64,000 nt of DNA, taken from Acinetobacter sp. WCHA45 (lineage in GTDB: Bacteria; Pseudomonadota; Gammaproteobacteria; Pseudomonadales; Moraxellaceae). The stretch lies in NCBI RefSeq assembly GCF_002165255.2, contig NZ_CP028561.1:2418001-2482000 (forward strand), written 5' to 3'. The position numbers and the translations under genes were made by a program. This document shows, one piece after another, positions 15,796 through 22,503 of the stretch (its first letter is position 1; each line of letters starts with the position of its first letter). Below the pieces are notes generated by a model. That model worked only from the letters and a program-made list of their open reading frames with translations. It was not told the origin of the DNA and did not search any database.

Positions 15796-16658
15796 ACATT
15801 CACCCCATCGACCAAATTCTGGCTCATTGGGATTAGTGTATGTTGATTTGAATATTGATGCTGTAACTGCTGAATCTTATTCAATTCACTCTGAAGTTGC
15901 TGCCATGTTGGGATATTAAAATCGCGCTCTAATAACGTTGGTTTCACACCACATACCTGATAAGTGTATTCCAACAATGCCCACACGGGATCACATACTT
16001 CAGCACCATGAGTATCAATGAGTAAATCTGTACTCAGCTGTTCATGCCCTGCTATATGTAAATAACGAATACGTTGTTTCGGCATAGCTTCAATGAAAGC
16101 ATAAGCATCTGATTGGTGGTTGATACTATTTACATAAACGTTATTCACGTCCAACAATAATTCGCAATCTGCTTGTGTGATGACTTCACGGACAAACTCT
16201 GCCTCGGACATTTCAGCATTCGGCATAAGATAAGTAGAAACATTTTCTAATACTAATCTTCGCCCTAAAATATCTTGAACTTGAGAAATTCGTTCCACTA
16301 CATACTTCACAGCAGCTTCAGTCATTGGGATAGGCAAGAGATCGTATAGATAGCCACCATCATTGGTATAACTCAGATGTTCCGAATAAATCTTGACTTG
16401 ATAAGTATCTAAGAATTTTTTGATTTGATGAATAAAATCAATATTTAAGGGATGAGGACCACCAATCGACAAAGAGAGTCCGTGACAAATTAATGGAGAT
16501 TTTTCTACACACTGAGCTAGAAGTTTCGCATGTCGACCACCAAAGCCCATCCAATTTTCTGGAGCAACTTCAATAAAGTCAGGATGGTGAGTCGCACCTA
16601 AAAATGCCTCGATAAAATCTCGTCTTAGACCAAGACCCACACTTGTGATTGCATCCAT
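15792..16658 (-). CDS. hvfB: MNIO-family (DUF692) RiPP maturase, HvfB-like
   Basis: A 288-residue TIM-barrel protein of the DUF692 family (multinuclear non-heme iron-dependent oxidase). Likely metal ligands are in the expected order: His in ICHGLSLSIG, Glu/His in IYSEHLSY, Glu in LVLENVSTY, Asp/Asn in LLLDVNNVYVN, His in RYLHIAGH, Asp/His in IDTHGAEV and Glu in LLERDFN. Relatives such as MbnB and HvfB oxidise cysteines of a precursor peptide to oxazolone/thioamide groups that bind copper. It starts at ATG 16658 with AAAGGATT upstream, 65 bases after the precursor gene, and overlaps the DUF2063 gene. It acts in the cytosol before export of the peptide. Confidence 0.92.
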   Translation of the reverse strand: MDAITSVGLGLRRDFIEAFLGATHHPDFIEVAPENWMGFGGRHAKLLAQCVEKSPLICHGLSLSIGGPHPLNIDFIHQIKKFLDTYQVKIYSEHLSYTNDGGYLYDLLPIPMTEAAVKYVVERISQVQDILGRRLVLENVSTYLMPNAEMSEAEFVREVITQADCELLLDVNNVYVNSINHQSDAYAFIEAMPKQRIRYLHIAGHEQLSTDLLIDTHGAEVCDPVWALLEYTYQVCGVKPTLLERDFNIPTWQQLQSELNKIQQLQHQYSNQHTLIPMSQNLVDGVNV

Positions 16659-16677
16659 AAAGAATCCTTTTGGTGAA

Positions 16678-16704
16678 TGACAGCCATCTTTTTAGATGCT
16701 GTCA
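16678..16704 (-). promoter_or_regulatory. Intercistronic hairpin between precursor and maturase genes
   Basis: TGACAGC-c-ATC and GATGCTGTCA form a 10-bp stem with one bulged base and a 6-base loop, in the 65-base gap after the precursor gene. No T-run follows in the minus direction, so it looks like a partial attenuator or an RNA-stabilising/processing element that lets the peptide be made in excess over its enzymes. Confidence 0.5.
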
Positions 16705-16723
16705 TCTACCGTCTGCATAAGGC

Positions 16724-17029
16724 TTAATGAGCGCCACACTTCCCATCAGCCACTTTTTTGTCTGCTCCACATTTTGCATCTGCCATCTTTTTGTCTGCAC
16801 CGCATTTAGCATCCGCAGCTTTTTTATCTGCGCCGCATTTTGCATCAGTAGTTTTGTGTTGTTTTTTCGCTTTATTTGAACCACATTTCGCTTCACCACA
16901 TTTTGCATCTGCAGTTTTAGTCACATGTGTTTCAGTCGTCGTCGATGCTGCCGAAACTTGGGTTGCTGCACCAACCATAGATAATGCAACTAAAGCGGCA
17001 ACCGAAGTCATTGAGTTTAATTTATTCAT
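16724..17029 (-). CDS. hvfA: Secreted KCG-repeat RiPP metallophore precursor (HvfA/bufferin-like)
   Basis: A 101-residue precursor. Residues 1-28 are a signal peptide (MNKLNSMTSVAALVALSMVG, cleavage likely after VSAA). The mature part is polar and has six cysteines, every one inside a KCG motif: ADAKCG, EAKCG, TDAKCG, ADAKCG, ADAKCG and ADGKCG. This resembles the EGKCG repeats of HvfA, where each cysteine is converted by the MNIO enzyme to a copper-binding oxazolone/thioamide. The last 33 residues are three 11-residue repeats. Start ATG 17029 has AAGGAA upstream; an upstream in-frame extension to 17098 runs across the promoter and is rejected. First gene of the operon. Confidence 0.88.
   Translation of the reverse strand: MNKLNSMTSVAALVALSMVGAATQVSAASTTTETHVTKTADAKCGEAKCGSNKAKKQHKTTDAKCGADKKAADAKCGADKKMADAKCGADKKVADGKCGAH
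16727..16825 (-). repeat. Three 33-bp tandem repeats in the precursor gene
   Basis: Three units encode KKAADAKCGAD, KKMADAKCGAD and KKVADGKCGAH. Neighbouring copies differ at few positions, so copy number could change by slippage and with it the number of modifiable cysteines. Confidence 0.85.
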
Positions 17030-17078
17030 TGTGAAGTTCCTTTTAAGTAAATATTGCTTTTGTACTAGGTACATAAAA

Positions 17079-17107
17079 TTAGACGTGCGAACAATCAAAT
17101 TATTACA
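17079..17107 (-). promoter_or_regulatory. Candidate ECF promoter for the hvfA operon
   Basis: On the minus strand TGTAAT (17107-17102), a 17-base spacer and GTCTAA (17084-17079, in the context CGTCTAAT). Layout and -10 type fit ECF sigma promoters. It would give a 5' leader of about 40 bases before the precursor start. The same pattern occurs facing the other way at 17129. Confidence 0.62.
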
Positions 17108-17128
17108 GTCAAATTTAGATTTTTTTTG

Positions 17129-17157
17129 TGTAAGAAATCAAAAATTCAAACGACTAA
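17129..17157 (+). promoter_or_regulatory. Candidate ECF promoter for the divergent DoxX gene
   Basis: TGTAAG (17129-17134), a 17-base spacer and GACTAA (17152-17157, in the context CGACTAAT). It matches the opposing promoter at 17079 in both elements and in spacer length, and lies about 33 bases before the DoxX start codon. Confidence 0.6.
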
Positions 17158-17190
17158 TAACTAATAAAACTTATTCGTTGTGAATTTCTC

Positions 17191-17805
17191 ATGAAAAATC
17201 TAATTTATTCTTTACATAAACGCTATCAGAATTTGGGTTCCAACTTAAATTATTTTGATGGAATCGCTTCTTTAGCGCTTCGCCTATATTTAATTCCTAT
17301 TTTTTGGATGGCTGGACACAATAAACTACAACATTTCAATGATACAGTTGAATGGTTTGGCAATAGTGAATGGGGCTTGGGCTTACCCTTCCCATTGGTT
17401 ATGGCTAGCCTTGCAATTTCGGCTGAGTTAGGTGGTGCTGTCTTACTTGCCTTAGGTCTTGCAACGCGACTGATTTGTATTCCATTGATTATCACTATGC
17501 TGGTCGCTATCTTTACTGTACACATTCAAAATGGATGGCAAGCCATTGCTGATCCACATGCTCCTTTTGCAAATATGCAAGTGATTGAATCGGCTGAAAA
17601 ACTAGAGAAAGCGAGAGAGGTTCTGAGCACTTATGGAAATTATGATTGGCTTACATCTAGTGGCTCATTTGTCATATTGAATAATGGTGTTGAGTTTGCA
17701 GTGACCTATTTGGTTATGTTGGGTGCACTACTGGTTCTTGGTGGTGGAAGATATGTAAGTTGTGATTACTGGATCAATAAAAAACTAATTAAATCAGAAA
17801 GATAG
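17191..17805 (+). CDS. hvfX: DoxX-family membrane protein, HvfX-like
   Basis: A 204-residue inner-membrane protein with four hydrophobic segments: about 24-42 (ASLALRLYLIPIFWMAG), 67-88 (LPFPLVMASLAISAELGG), 92-112 and 165-185. The first pair carries the DoxX signature (HNKLQHF after helix 1, AELGGAVLLALGLATR). Between helices 3 and 4 is a 50-residue loop. DoxX proteins accompany MNIO/DUF2063 RiPP operons (HvfX, GigT) and are thought to support maturation or metal handling at the membrane. Here it is divergent from the precursor and shares a matching candidate promoter, so it is likely coregulated. Confidence 0.86.
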   Translation: MKNLIYSLHKRYQNLGSNLNYFDGIASLALRLYLIPIFWMAGHNKLQHFNDTVEWFGNSEWGLGLPFPLVMASLAISAELGGAVLLALGLATRLICIPLIITMLVAIFTVHIQNGWQAIADPHAPFANMQVIESAEKLEKAREVLSTYGNYDWLTSSGSFVILNNGVEFAVTYLVMLGALLVLGGGRYVSCDYWINKKLIKSER

Positions 17806-17818
17806 ATTGAATATACAC

Positions 17819-18415
17819 CTATCTTAATAGTGAAAGTGCAATCAACCACATGATACAGCCAATCAATAGTTCTAAGACTTTCCAAGCTTTAGGATTTGCA
17901 AATACAGGACGCAATAATCTCGCCCCAAATCCTAAACTAAAAAAGAATAAAAATGATGCTGATACTGCCCCACTGGCAAAAGAGATCTTATCCGCATATT
18001 GAGCAGATATTGAACCTAATAATACAACCGTGTCTAAGTAAACATGCGGATTTAACCAAGAGAAACTGAGACATAAAACTATCGTTTGCCAGAAAGTTGT
18101 TGTTTCTTGTTCAGAAGCAATTAAACCTGACTGCGAATTATAAGCATTGTAAAAGCTGCGGGCGCCGTACATAAACAAGAAGAGTGCGCCGAAATACTTC
18201 ATAGCTTGAATCAACCATGCTTGTTGACTCAATATTGAAGCAAATCCAAAAACACCTAAACAAATTAAAAATGCGTCGGATAAAGCACAGATCAGACATA
18301 CCCAAAATACATGCTGTTTGAGCAATCCCTGCTTTAAAACAAAAGCATTTTGTGCACCAATTGCGAGAATTAAAGAGAAACCTAACAATAAACCTGAAAT
18401 ATATGTAGAAACCAA
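17819..18415 (-). CDS. LysE/ArgO-family amino-acid exporter
   Basis: A 198-residue inner-membrane protein with about six transmembrane helices; the N-terminus GLLLGFSLILAIGAQNAFVL contains the GxQNAFVxxQG signature of the ArgO branch (arginine/lysine efflux). The gene appears to start with TTG at 18415, three bases after the tusA stop, with AAGG in the tusA tail as a ribosome site; no closer ATG preserves the conserved N-terminus. Cotranscription with tusA is likely. Substrate is inferred from the subfamily. Confidence 0.87.
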   Translation of the reverse strand: MVSTYISGLLLGFSLILAIGAQNAFVLKQGLLKQHVFWVCLICALSDAFLICLGVFGFASILSQQAWLIQAMKYFGALFLFMYGARSFYNAYNSQSGLIASEQETTTFWQTIVLCLSFSWLNPHVYLDTVVLLGSISAQYADKISFASGAVSASFLFFFSLGFGARLLRPVFANPKAWKVLELLIGCIMWLIALSLLR

Positions 18416-18418
18416 AAC

Positions 18419-18688
18419 TTAGCCTTTTTGCACTAAGTAACGATATTCGGTATGACTATTTGCACCAAGGCTTTCTTCTTTAAGCAGTAACTCATGCCCA
18501 AGATGCATACAAAATTTTGGAATATCCCATGAGGTGGAAGGGTCTGTGGCAAGTACCTCAACAATATCACCTGATTTTGCTTTACGAATCGCTTGATGCA
18601 ACATCATGACTGGCTCAGGGCAACGCAAGCCTCTGGTATTCAGTTGAACCGTAGGAAGTTGAGGTTGTTCAGACATCATCATACTCAT
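18419..18688 (-). CDS. tusA: Sulfurtransferase TusA-family protein
   Basis: A small SirA/TusA-fold protein with the LRCPEPVMMLHQAIR motif, including the catalytic cysteine (Cys23 in the 89-residue form). TusA relays persulfide sulfur from IscS toward tRNA 2-thiouridine synthesis and other pathways. Several methionines at the start (MSMMMSEQ) leave the exact N-terminus uncertain; the product is 85-89 residues. It is upstream of and very close to the ArgO-like gene. Confidence 0.88.
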   Translation of the reverse strand: MSMMMSEQPQLPTVQLNTRGLRCPEPVMMLHQAIRKAKSGDIVEVLATDPSTSWDIPKFCMHLGHELLLKEESLGANSHTEYRYLVQKG

Positions 18689-18851
18689 ATATTTTAAGAT
18701 TCACATTTTAACATAAAGTAAGTCGATAAAAATCATCAACAGCTTTTTGAAAAACTGTACATTTTTCGCATCGTTTTATTGATGCATATCCGCTTTTTCT
18801 TCGGTATGATGAAAATCATCTAATTGATATAGAGAGTCTTTAGGAAAGATC

Positions 18852-19691
18852 ATGGTCGAGGAATCCAGTCCGTCGTGGGGTATGCGTGGCTTAAGAAAAT
18901 GGTTAGGTACTGCACCTGAAACCCGCGATGAATTACTCAGGTTAGTTCAAGACTCACGTCGTTTTTTAGAACCAGATACTGTTGCTATGCTTGAGGGTGT
19001 TCTCGATCTACCAGCAACAAAAATTCGGGAAGTCATGACGCCACGTACAGCAATTATCAGCTTACAAGAAGATGATCAACTGTTAGATATTTTGGATGTC
19101 CTGATTGATTCAGCACATTCGCGTTTCCCTGTGTTTTCAGCAGATCAAAGTGACAATGTAGTGGGTATCCTGTTGGCCAAAGACCTATTGCCTTTCTTAA
19201 CTGAGCGCAATGTCAAAGTCGATATTCGCGCTCTGATGCGCCAACCTTTGTTTGTACCTGAAAGTGCACGTTCAGACCAAGTGTTACGTATGCTCAAAAA
19301 CACCCAAACACATATTGCGATTGTCATCGATGAATATGGTTCAACTTCTGGCCTAGTCACCCTTGAAGACATTCTCGAAGAGATCGTCGGTGAAATTGAA
19401 GACGAACACGATATTGCCGATGAAGAAGCACTATATATCGTACCTGACAATGATCCCACTACAGCCAATACATGGATTGTGCAGGCACTTACACCAATTG
19501 AACATTTCAACACTATTTTAGATGCTGATTTTTCTGATGATGAAGTTGAAACTATGGGCGGTTTGCTGCTGCAAGAGATTGGTTTAGTGAGCGATTTACA
19601 AGGTCAAACCATTGAGCTTGGAGATTGGCAATTTACCATTATTGAAGCAGATGCACGCACTATTCATCTGATTCGAGCTGTACGTCAATGA
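18852..19691 (+). CDS. corC: CorC/HlyC-family CBS-domain protein (YbeX)
   Basis: A 279-residue cytosolic protein: two CBS domains at about residues 60-185 (VMTPRTAIISLQEDD, then HSRFPVFSADQSDNVVGILL, and IDEYGSTSGLVTLEDILEEI) followed by the CorC_HlyC domain at about 195-278. Homologues are linked to magnesium/cobalt resistance and ribosome maturation. RBS TAGGAAAG precedes ATG 18852. It overlaps lnt by 4 bases (ATGA), the widely conserved ybeX-lnt pair. Confidence 0.92.
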   Translation: MVEESSPSWGMRGLRKWLGTAPETRDELLRLVQDSRRFLEPDTVAMLEGVLDLPATKIREVMTPRTAIISLQEDDQLLDILDVLIDSAHSRFPVFSADQSDNVVGILLAKDLLPFLTERNVKVDIRALMRQPLFVPESARSDQVLRMLKNTQTHIAIVIDEYGSTSGLVTLEDILEEIVGEIEDEHDIADEEALYIVPDNDPTTANTWIVQALTPIEHFNTILDADFSDDEVETMGGLLLQEIGLVSDLQGQTIELGDWQFTIIEADARTIHLIRAVRQ

Positions 19692-21247
19692 GAGCCTATT
19701 TTGAAAAGCTGTTAAAAACTTCTCAACCGCAAAAACAGTTACCCTTTATTTTCCCTCTTTTGATTGCACTCATTTCAGGTGCAATCTTTAATTTAGCTTT
19801 AGCACCTTATTATTTTTGGTGGCTGGCGATTCTATCACCAGCTCTATTATATGCTGTATTACGTCAGCGTAACCCACGCCAAGCTTTTGCGCTAGGTTGG
19901 GCCTATGGTTTTGGTTTATGGTTTGTCGGCGCGTTCTGGCTCTTCACCTCTATCCATACTTATGGTGATACCAATGCATTTTTAAGCATTTTGATGATTG
20001 CCTTTATGGCCGCAGCCATGGGTTTATTTACAGCTTTTCAAACATGGCTGTACCGTCGCTTTTTTCCAGAAACACCACTCACCTTTGCACCACTCTGGGT
20101 GCTATTTGAGTGGGCAAAAACTTGGGTATTCACAGGTTTTCCGTGGTTGTTTGCAGGCTATGCCTTCACTGAACGCTTACTCGATGGCTATGCTCCTTTA
20201 TTTGGTGTCTATGCCGTTTCTTTCGTTGTGATTGTCTTGGCTTGTGCCTTGGTCGAAATTTTAAATCGTCGTTGGTTCTGGGCTATTCCTTCTGCACTAC
20301 TGATAGCGGGTGCATGGGGTGCTGGATTCATCCAGTTTGTTCAGCCAAAAGCTGCCAAGCCACTGAGTGTGTCTCTGATTCAGGGCAATATTCCTCAAGA
20401 CCTGAAATGGCTGACTGAGTATCAAATTAAAACCTTAGAAATTTATGCCACTTTAACCCGTGCGGAATGGGGTCGTGATCTTATCGTTTGGCCTGAATCA
20501 TCAATTCCCTTATTTCAAACGGATATTCCAGACTTTTTAAAAGCAATGGATATTCAAGCAAAAAAAGCAGATAGCGCTTGGGTGACTGGCATCCCTTACT
20601 GGGATCTGCCAAAGTCTCAACAAGTGGGTGAACCCTTATATTACAATAGTATTATGGCGTCAGGCAGTGACTCGCATGGCTTGTATAAAAAACAACGTCT
20701 TGTTCCATTTGGCGAATATATTCCTCTTTCAGGAATGCTGAAATGGGTTTTACCTGCGATGCAAAATGATATCAGTATGAGTGGTTTTTCACGTGGAGAA
20801 GCCAACCAAGAGCCCCTAACCATCAAAGGACATGCGCTTGCTGCTGCCATTTGTTATGAAGTAGCTTATCCTAATCTGACCCGTCGTAATGCGATGAATA
20901 GTGACTTTTTAATTACTGTTTCAAATGATGCTTGGTTTACAGGTACAGCAGGTCCTTGGCAACATTTACAAATGGTACAAATGCGCGCCAAAGAAAATGG
21001 TCGCTGGTTTATTCGTGCTACCAATACAGGCGTGACTGCGTTTATTGACCACAATGGCCATATCGTGAAACAAGCACCTCTGGATGAAGAGTTCGTATTA
21101 CGTGGTGATTTACCTGCAATGCAAGGGCAAACGTTATATAATCGTTTGAGTGATTATCCAATCTTGATTTTCTCACTATTATTGTTAGTGATGGGATGGA
21201 TTTATCGCCCACGTAAAGTCGATGTTTCCTTTAAGTCACGGCGGTAA
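19688..21247 (+). CDS. lnt: Apolipoprotein N-acyltransferase
   Basis: A 519-residue inner-membrane enzyme that adds the third acyl chain to lipoproteins. The N-terminal 200 residues carry about six membrane helices, then a periplasmic nitrilase domain with the Glu-Lys-Cys triad: Glu in VWPESSIPLF, Lys in YKKQRLVPFGEYIP and Cys in AAICYEVAYPNL. A last helix is at about 490-508 (ILIFSLLLLVMGWIY). It is coupled to corC and followed by a strong terminator. Confidence 0.96.
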   Translation: MRAYFEKLLKTSQPQKQLPFIFPLLIALISGAIFNLALAPYYFWWLAILSPALLYAVLRQRNPRQAFALGWAYGFGLWFVGAFWLFTSIHTYGDTNAFLSILMIAFMAAAMGLFTAFQTWLYRRFFPETPLTFAPLWVLFEWAKTWVFTGFPWLFAGYAFTERLLDGYAPLFGVYAVSFVVIVLACALVEILNRRWFWAIPSALLIAGAWGAGFIQFVQPKAAKPLSVSLIQGNIPQDLKWLTEYQIKTLEIYATLTRAEWGRDLIVWPESSIPLFQTDIPDFLKAMDIQAKKADSAWVTGIPYWDLPKSQQVGEPLYYNSIMASGSDSHGLYKKQRLVPFGEYIPLSGMLKWVLPAMQNDISMSGFSRGEANQEPLTIKGHALAAAICYEVAYPNLTRRNAMNSDFLITVSNDAWFTGTAGPWQHLQMVQMRAKENGRWFIRATNTGVTAFIDHNGHIVKQAPLDEEFVLRGDLPAMQGQTLYNRLSDYPILIFSLLLLVMGWIYRPRKVDVSFKSRR

Positions 21248-21251
21248 GATG

Positions 21252-21283
21252 AAAAGAGCGTTTGAATCAACGCTCTTTTTTTA
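21252..21283 (+). terminator. Terminator of corC-lnt
   Basis: AAGAGCGTT and AACGCTCTT form a 9-bp stem with a 6-base loop followed by a run of T, directly after the lnt stop. Confidence 0.9.
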
Positions 21284-21303
21284 TAACGGGATTGATCTGT
21301 GAG

Positions 21304-21648
21304 TTACAAGGCCAATGGCAATTGCACGGATAAATATGCAACCAGACTCGATAAAAACAACATCGGAATATAGCGGTAAGCCTTAAACAACAATTGCTCA
21401 TATCTGGAAATCATCTCCTGATTATCCCATACGGTTGTTTTTAAGGCACTTAGAAAACACAGTACAAACCATGCACTCAACATGTTTAATGCAAAAAAAC
21501 CAATCATGATCTGGCTGCTACCTTCTGTAGCATGCCATAAACTTAAAGCCCCTTCTGTAATCGGCAATAACATTAAAATCAGTAAGACAGATTTAAGCAT
21601 TGCCCAATGAAACTGATTCAGTTCATCCAACATAAAAAATGCTTTCAT
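21304..21648 (-). CDS. Small predicted membrane protein
   Basis: A 114-residue protein with three hydrophobic segments (about 15-33 KSVLLILMLLPITEGALSL, 45-68 MIGFFALNMLSAWFVLCFL, and 92-112 YIPMLFLSSLVAYLSVQL). The middle loop is charged (KTTVWDNQEMISRYEQ). I do not recognise a family. ATG 21648 fits; another ATG lies five codons in. It is isolated, between the lnt terminator and an AT-rich gap. It could be a lineage-specific membrane protein. Confidence 0.6.
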   Translation of the reverse strand: MKAFFMLDELNQFHWAMLKSVLLILMLLPITEGALSLWHATEGSSQIMIGFFALNMLSAWFVLCFLSALKTTVWDNQEMISRYEQLLFKAYRYIPMLFLSSLVAYLSVQLPLAL

Positions 21649-21910
21649 TTGCTCACTCCATGCCTGATTTAAATGGTCTGAATTTATTATGCAAAGCTTT
21701 GATTTAAAGGAAAAGTCTATTTACCTACATAATTCATTGTTTCTTGTAACCATTAAGTATGGGAATAATTCTTATTATAAATCTCACATAGTTAATATTT
21801 TATTTTTACATATTTTTCAAAAACTTAAACAAAAATTATTAATCAATAAACATTATCACTTCACTCTTGATTTATTTAATCAAAAAATGAAGTGATATTT
21901 TATTCAAGCA

Positions 21911-22486
21911 TTATGGCTGATAATAAATATCGGCATCATTACCCTCGCCGCCTTCTTTACCATCCGCACCAAACGAATATAAATCAAACGCGCGACCTTC
22001 ACGGCCAGGAATCACATATTGAACATCATTTTCCCAACTGTCTTTTGGATAACCACCTTTAACATAACCACCTGGCAACCAGTTTTTAGCAGCCGCAGGT
22101 TTGTTGACCAAAGCATCTAAACCACCATCTTGCATCGATGGATAACGACCATTATCAAGCTTATATTGATCCAAAGCACCAGCAACACCTTTGAGTGTAA
22201 TATTAGTGGTATCAACTTTGGCTTTTTCTCCACGTCCCATCACATTGGGTACAATCAGCGCAGCCAAAACACCTAGAATTACAATAACAACCATCACCTC
22301 AATAAGGGTAAATCCTGAGGCACGATTCATTCGAGCAACGCTCGACCCTGCCGCAAGGCGAGAAGCTGTGCTTCGAGTGGCTGGATTAAGATTATACTCG
22401 GACTCTGAGTTGCAAGATTCCGCGAGGGTAGAAGTATTCAAGCTACGTCCAACATTGTGTTTATCTATTAAATTATTCATATTCAT
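21911..22486 (-). CDS. gspG: Type II secretion major pseudopilin GspG with an unusual N-terminal insertion
   Basis: The family part is clear: prepilin cleavage motif SG/FTLIEVMVVIVILGVLA at residues 57-58, then VPNVMGRGEKAKVDTTNI and the C-terminal calcium-site region (SFGADGKEGGEGNDADIYY). It is the main subunit of the T2SS pseudopilus. The reading frame starts 58 residues before the cleavage site, whereas GspG normally has 6-20. The extra stretch (about 22330-22445) is rich in small palindromes. If translation began at ATG 22330 (MNRASGFTL) the leader would be normal, but no ribosome site is seen there. It follows gspF by 17 bases. Confidence 0.88.
   Translation of the reverse strand: MNMNNLIDKHNVGRSLNTSTLAESCNSESEYNLNPATRSTASRLAAGSSVARMNRASGFTLIEVMVVIVILGVLAALIVPNVMGRGEKAKVDTTNITLKGVAGALDQYKLDNGRYPSMQDGGLDALVNKPAAAKNWLPGGYVKGGYPKDSWENDVQYVIPGREGRAFDLYSFGADGKEGGEGNDADIYYQP
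22325..22445. repeat. Palindrome-rich in-frame insert at the gspG 5' end
   Basis: This stretch contains close palindromes, TCGAGCaacGCTCGA at 22331-22345 and GAAGC-tgt-GCTTC at 22362-22374, plus other GC-richer inverted segments, in contrast with the AT-rich surroundings. It reads through in the gspG frame with no stop (SLNTSTLAESCNSESEY and on to LAAGSSVAR). It has the look of a small palindromic element that inserted without breaking the frame. Boundaries are approximate. Confidence 0.5.
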
Positions 22487-22503
22487 CTCTTACATCTTAC
22501 TCA

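Noticed and set aside
16702..16908. A 68-codon frame on the same strand inside the precursor gene
   Set aside because: Another frame of the KCG repeats; the chosen frame has signal peptide, ribosome site and all cysteines in motifs.
21689..21895. A 68-codon frame in the gap between the small membrane protein and gspG
   Set aside because: Very AT-rich, no ribosome site, no similarity; looks like chance in low-GC DNA.
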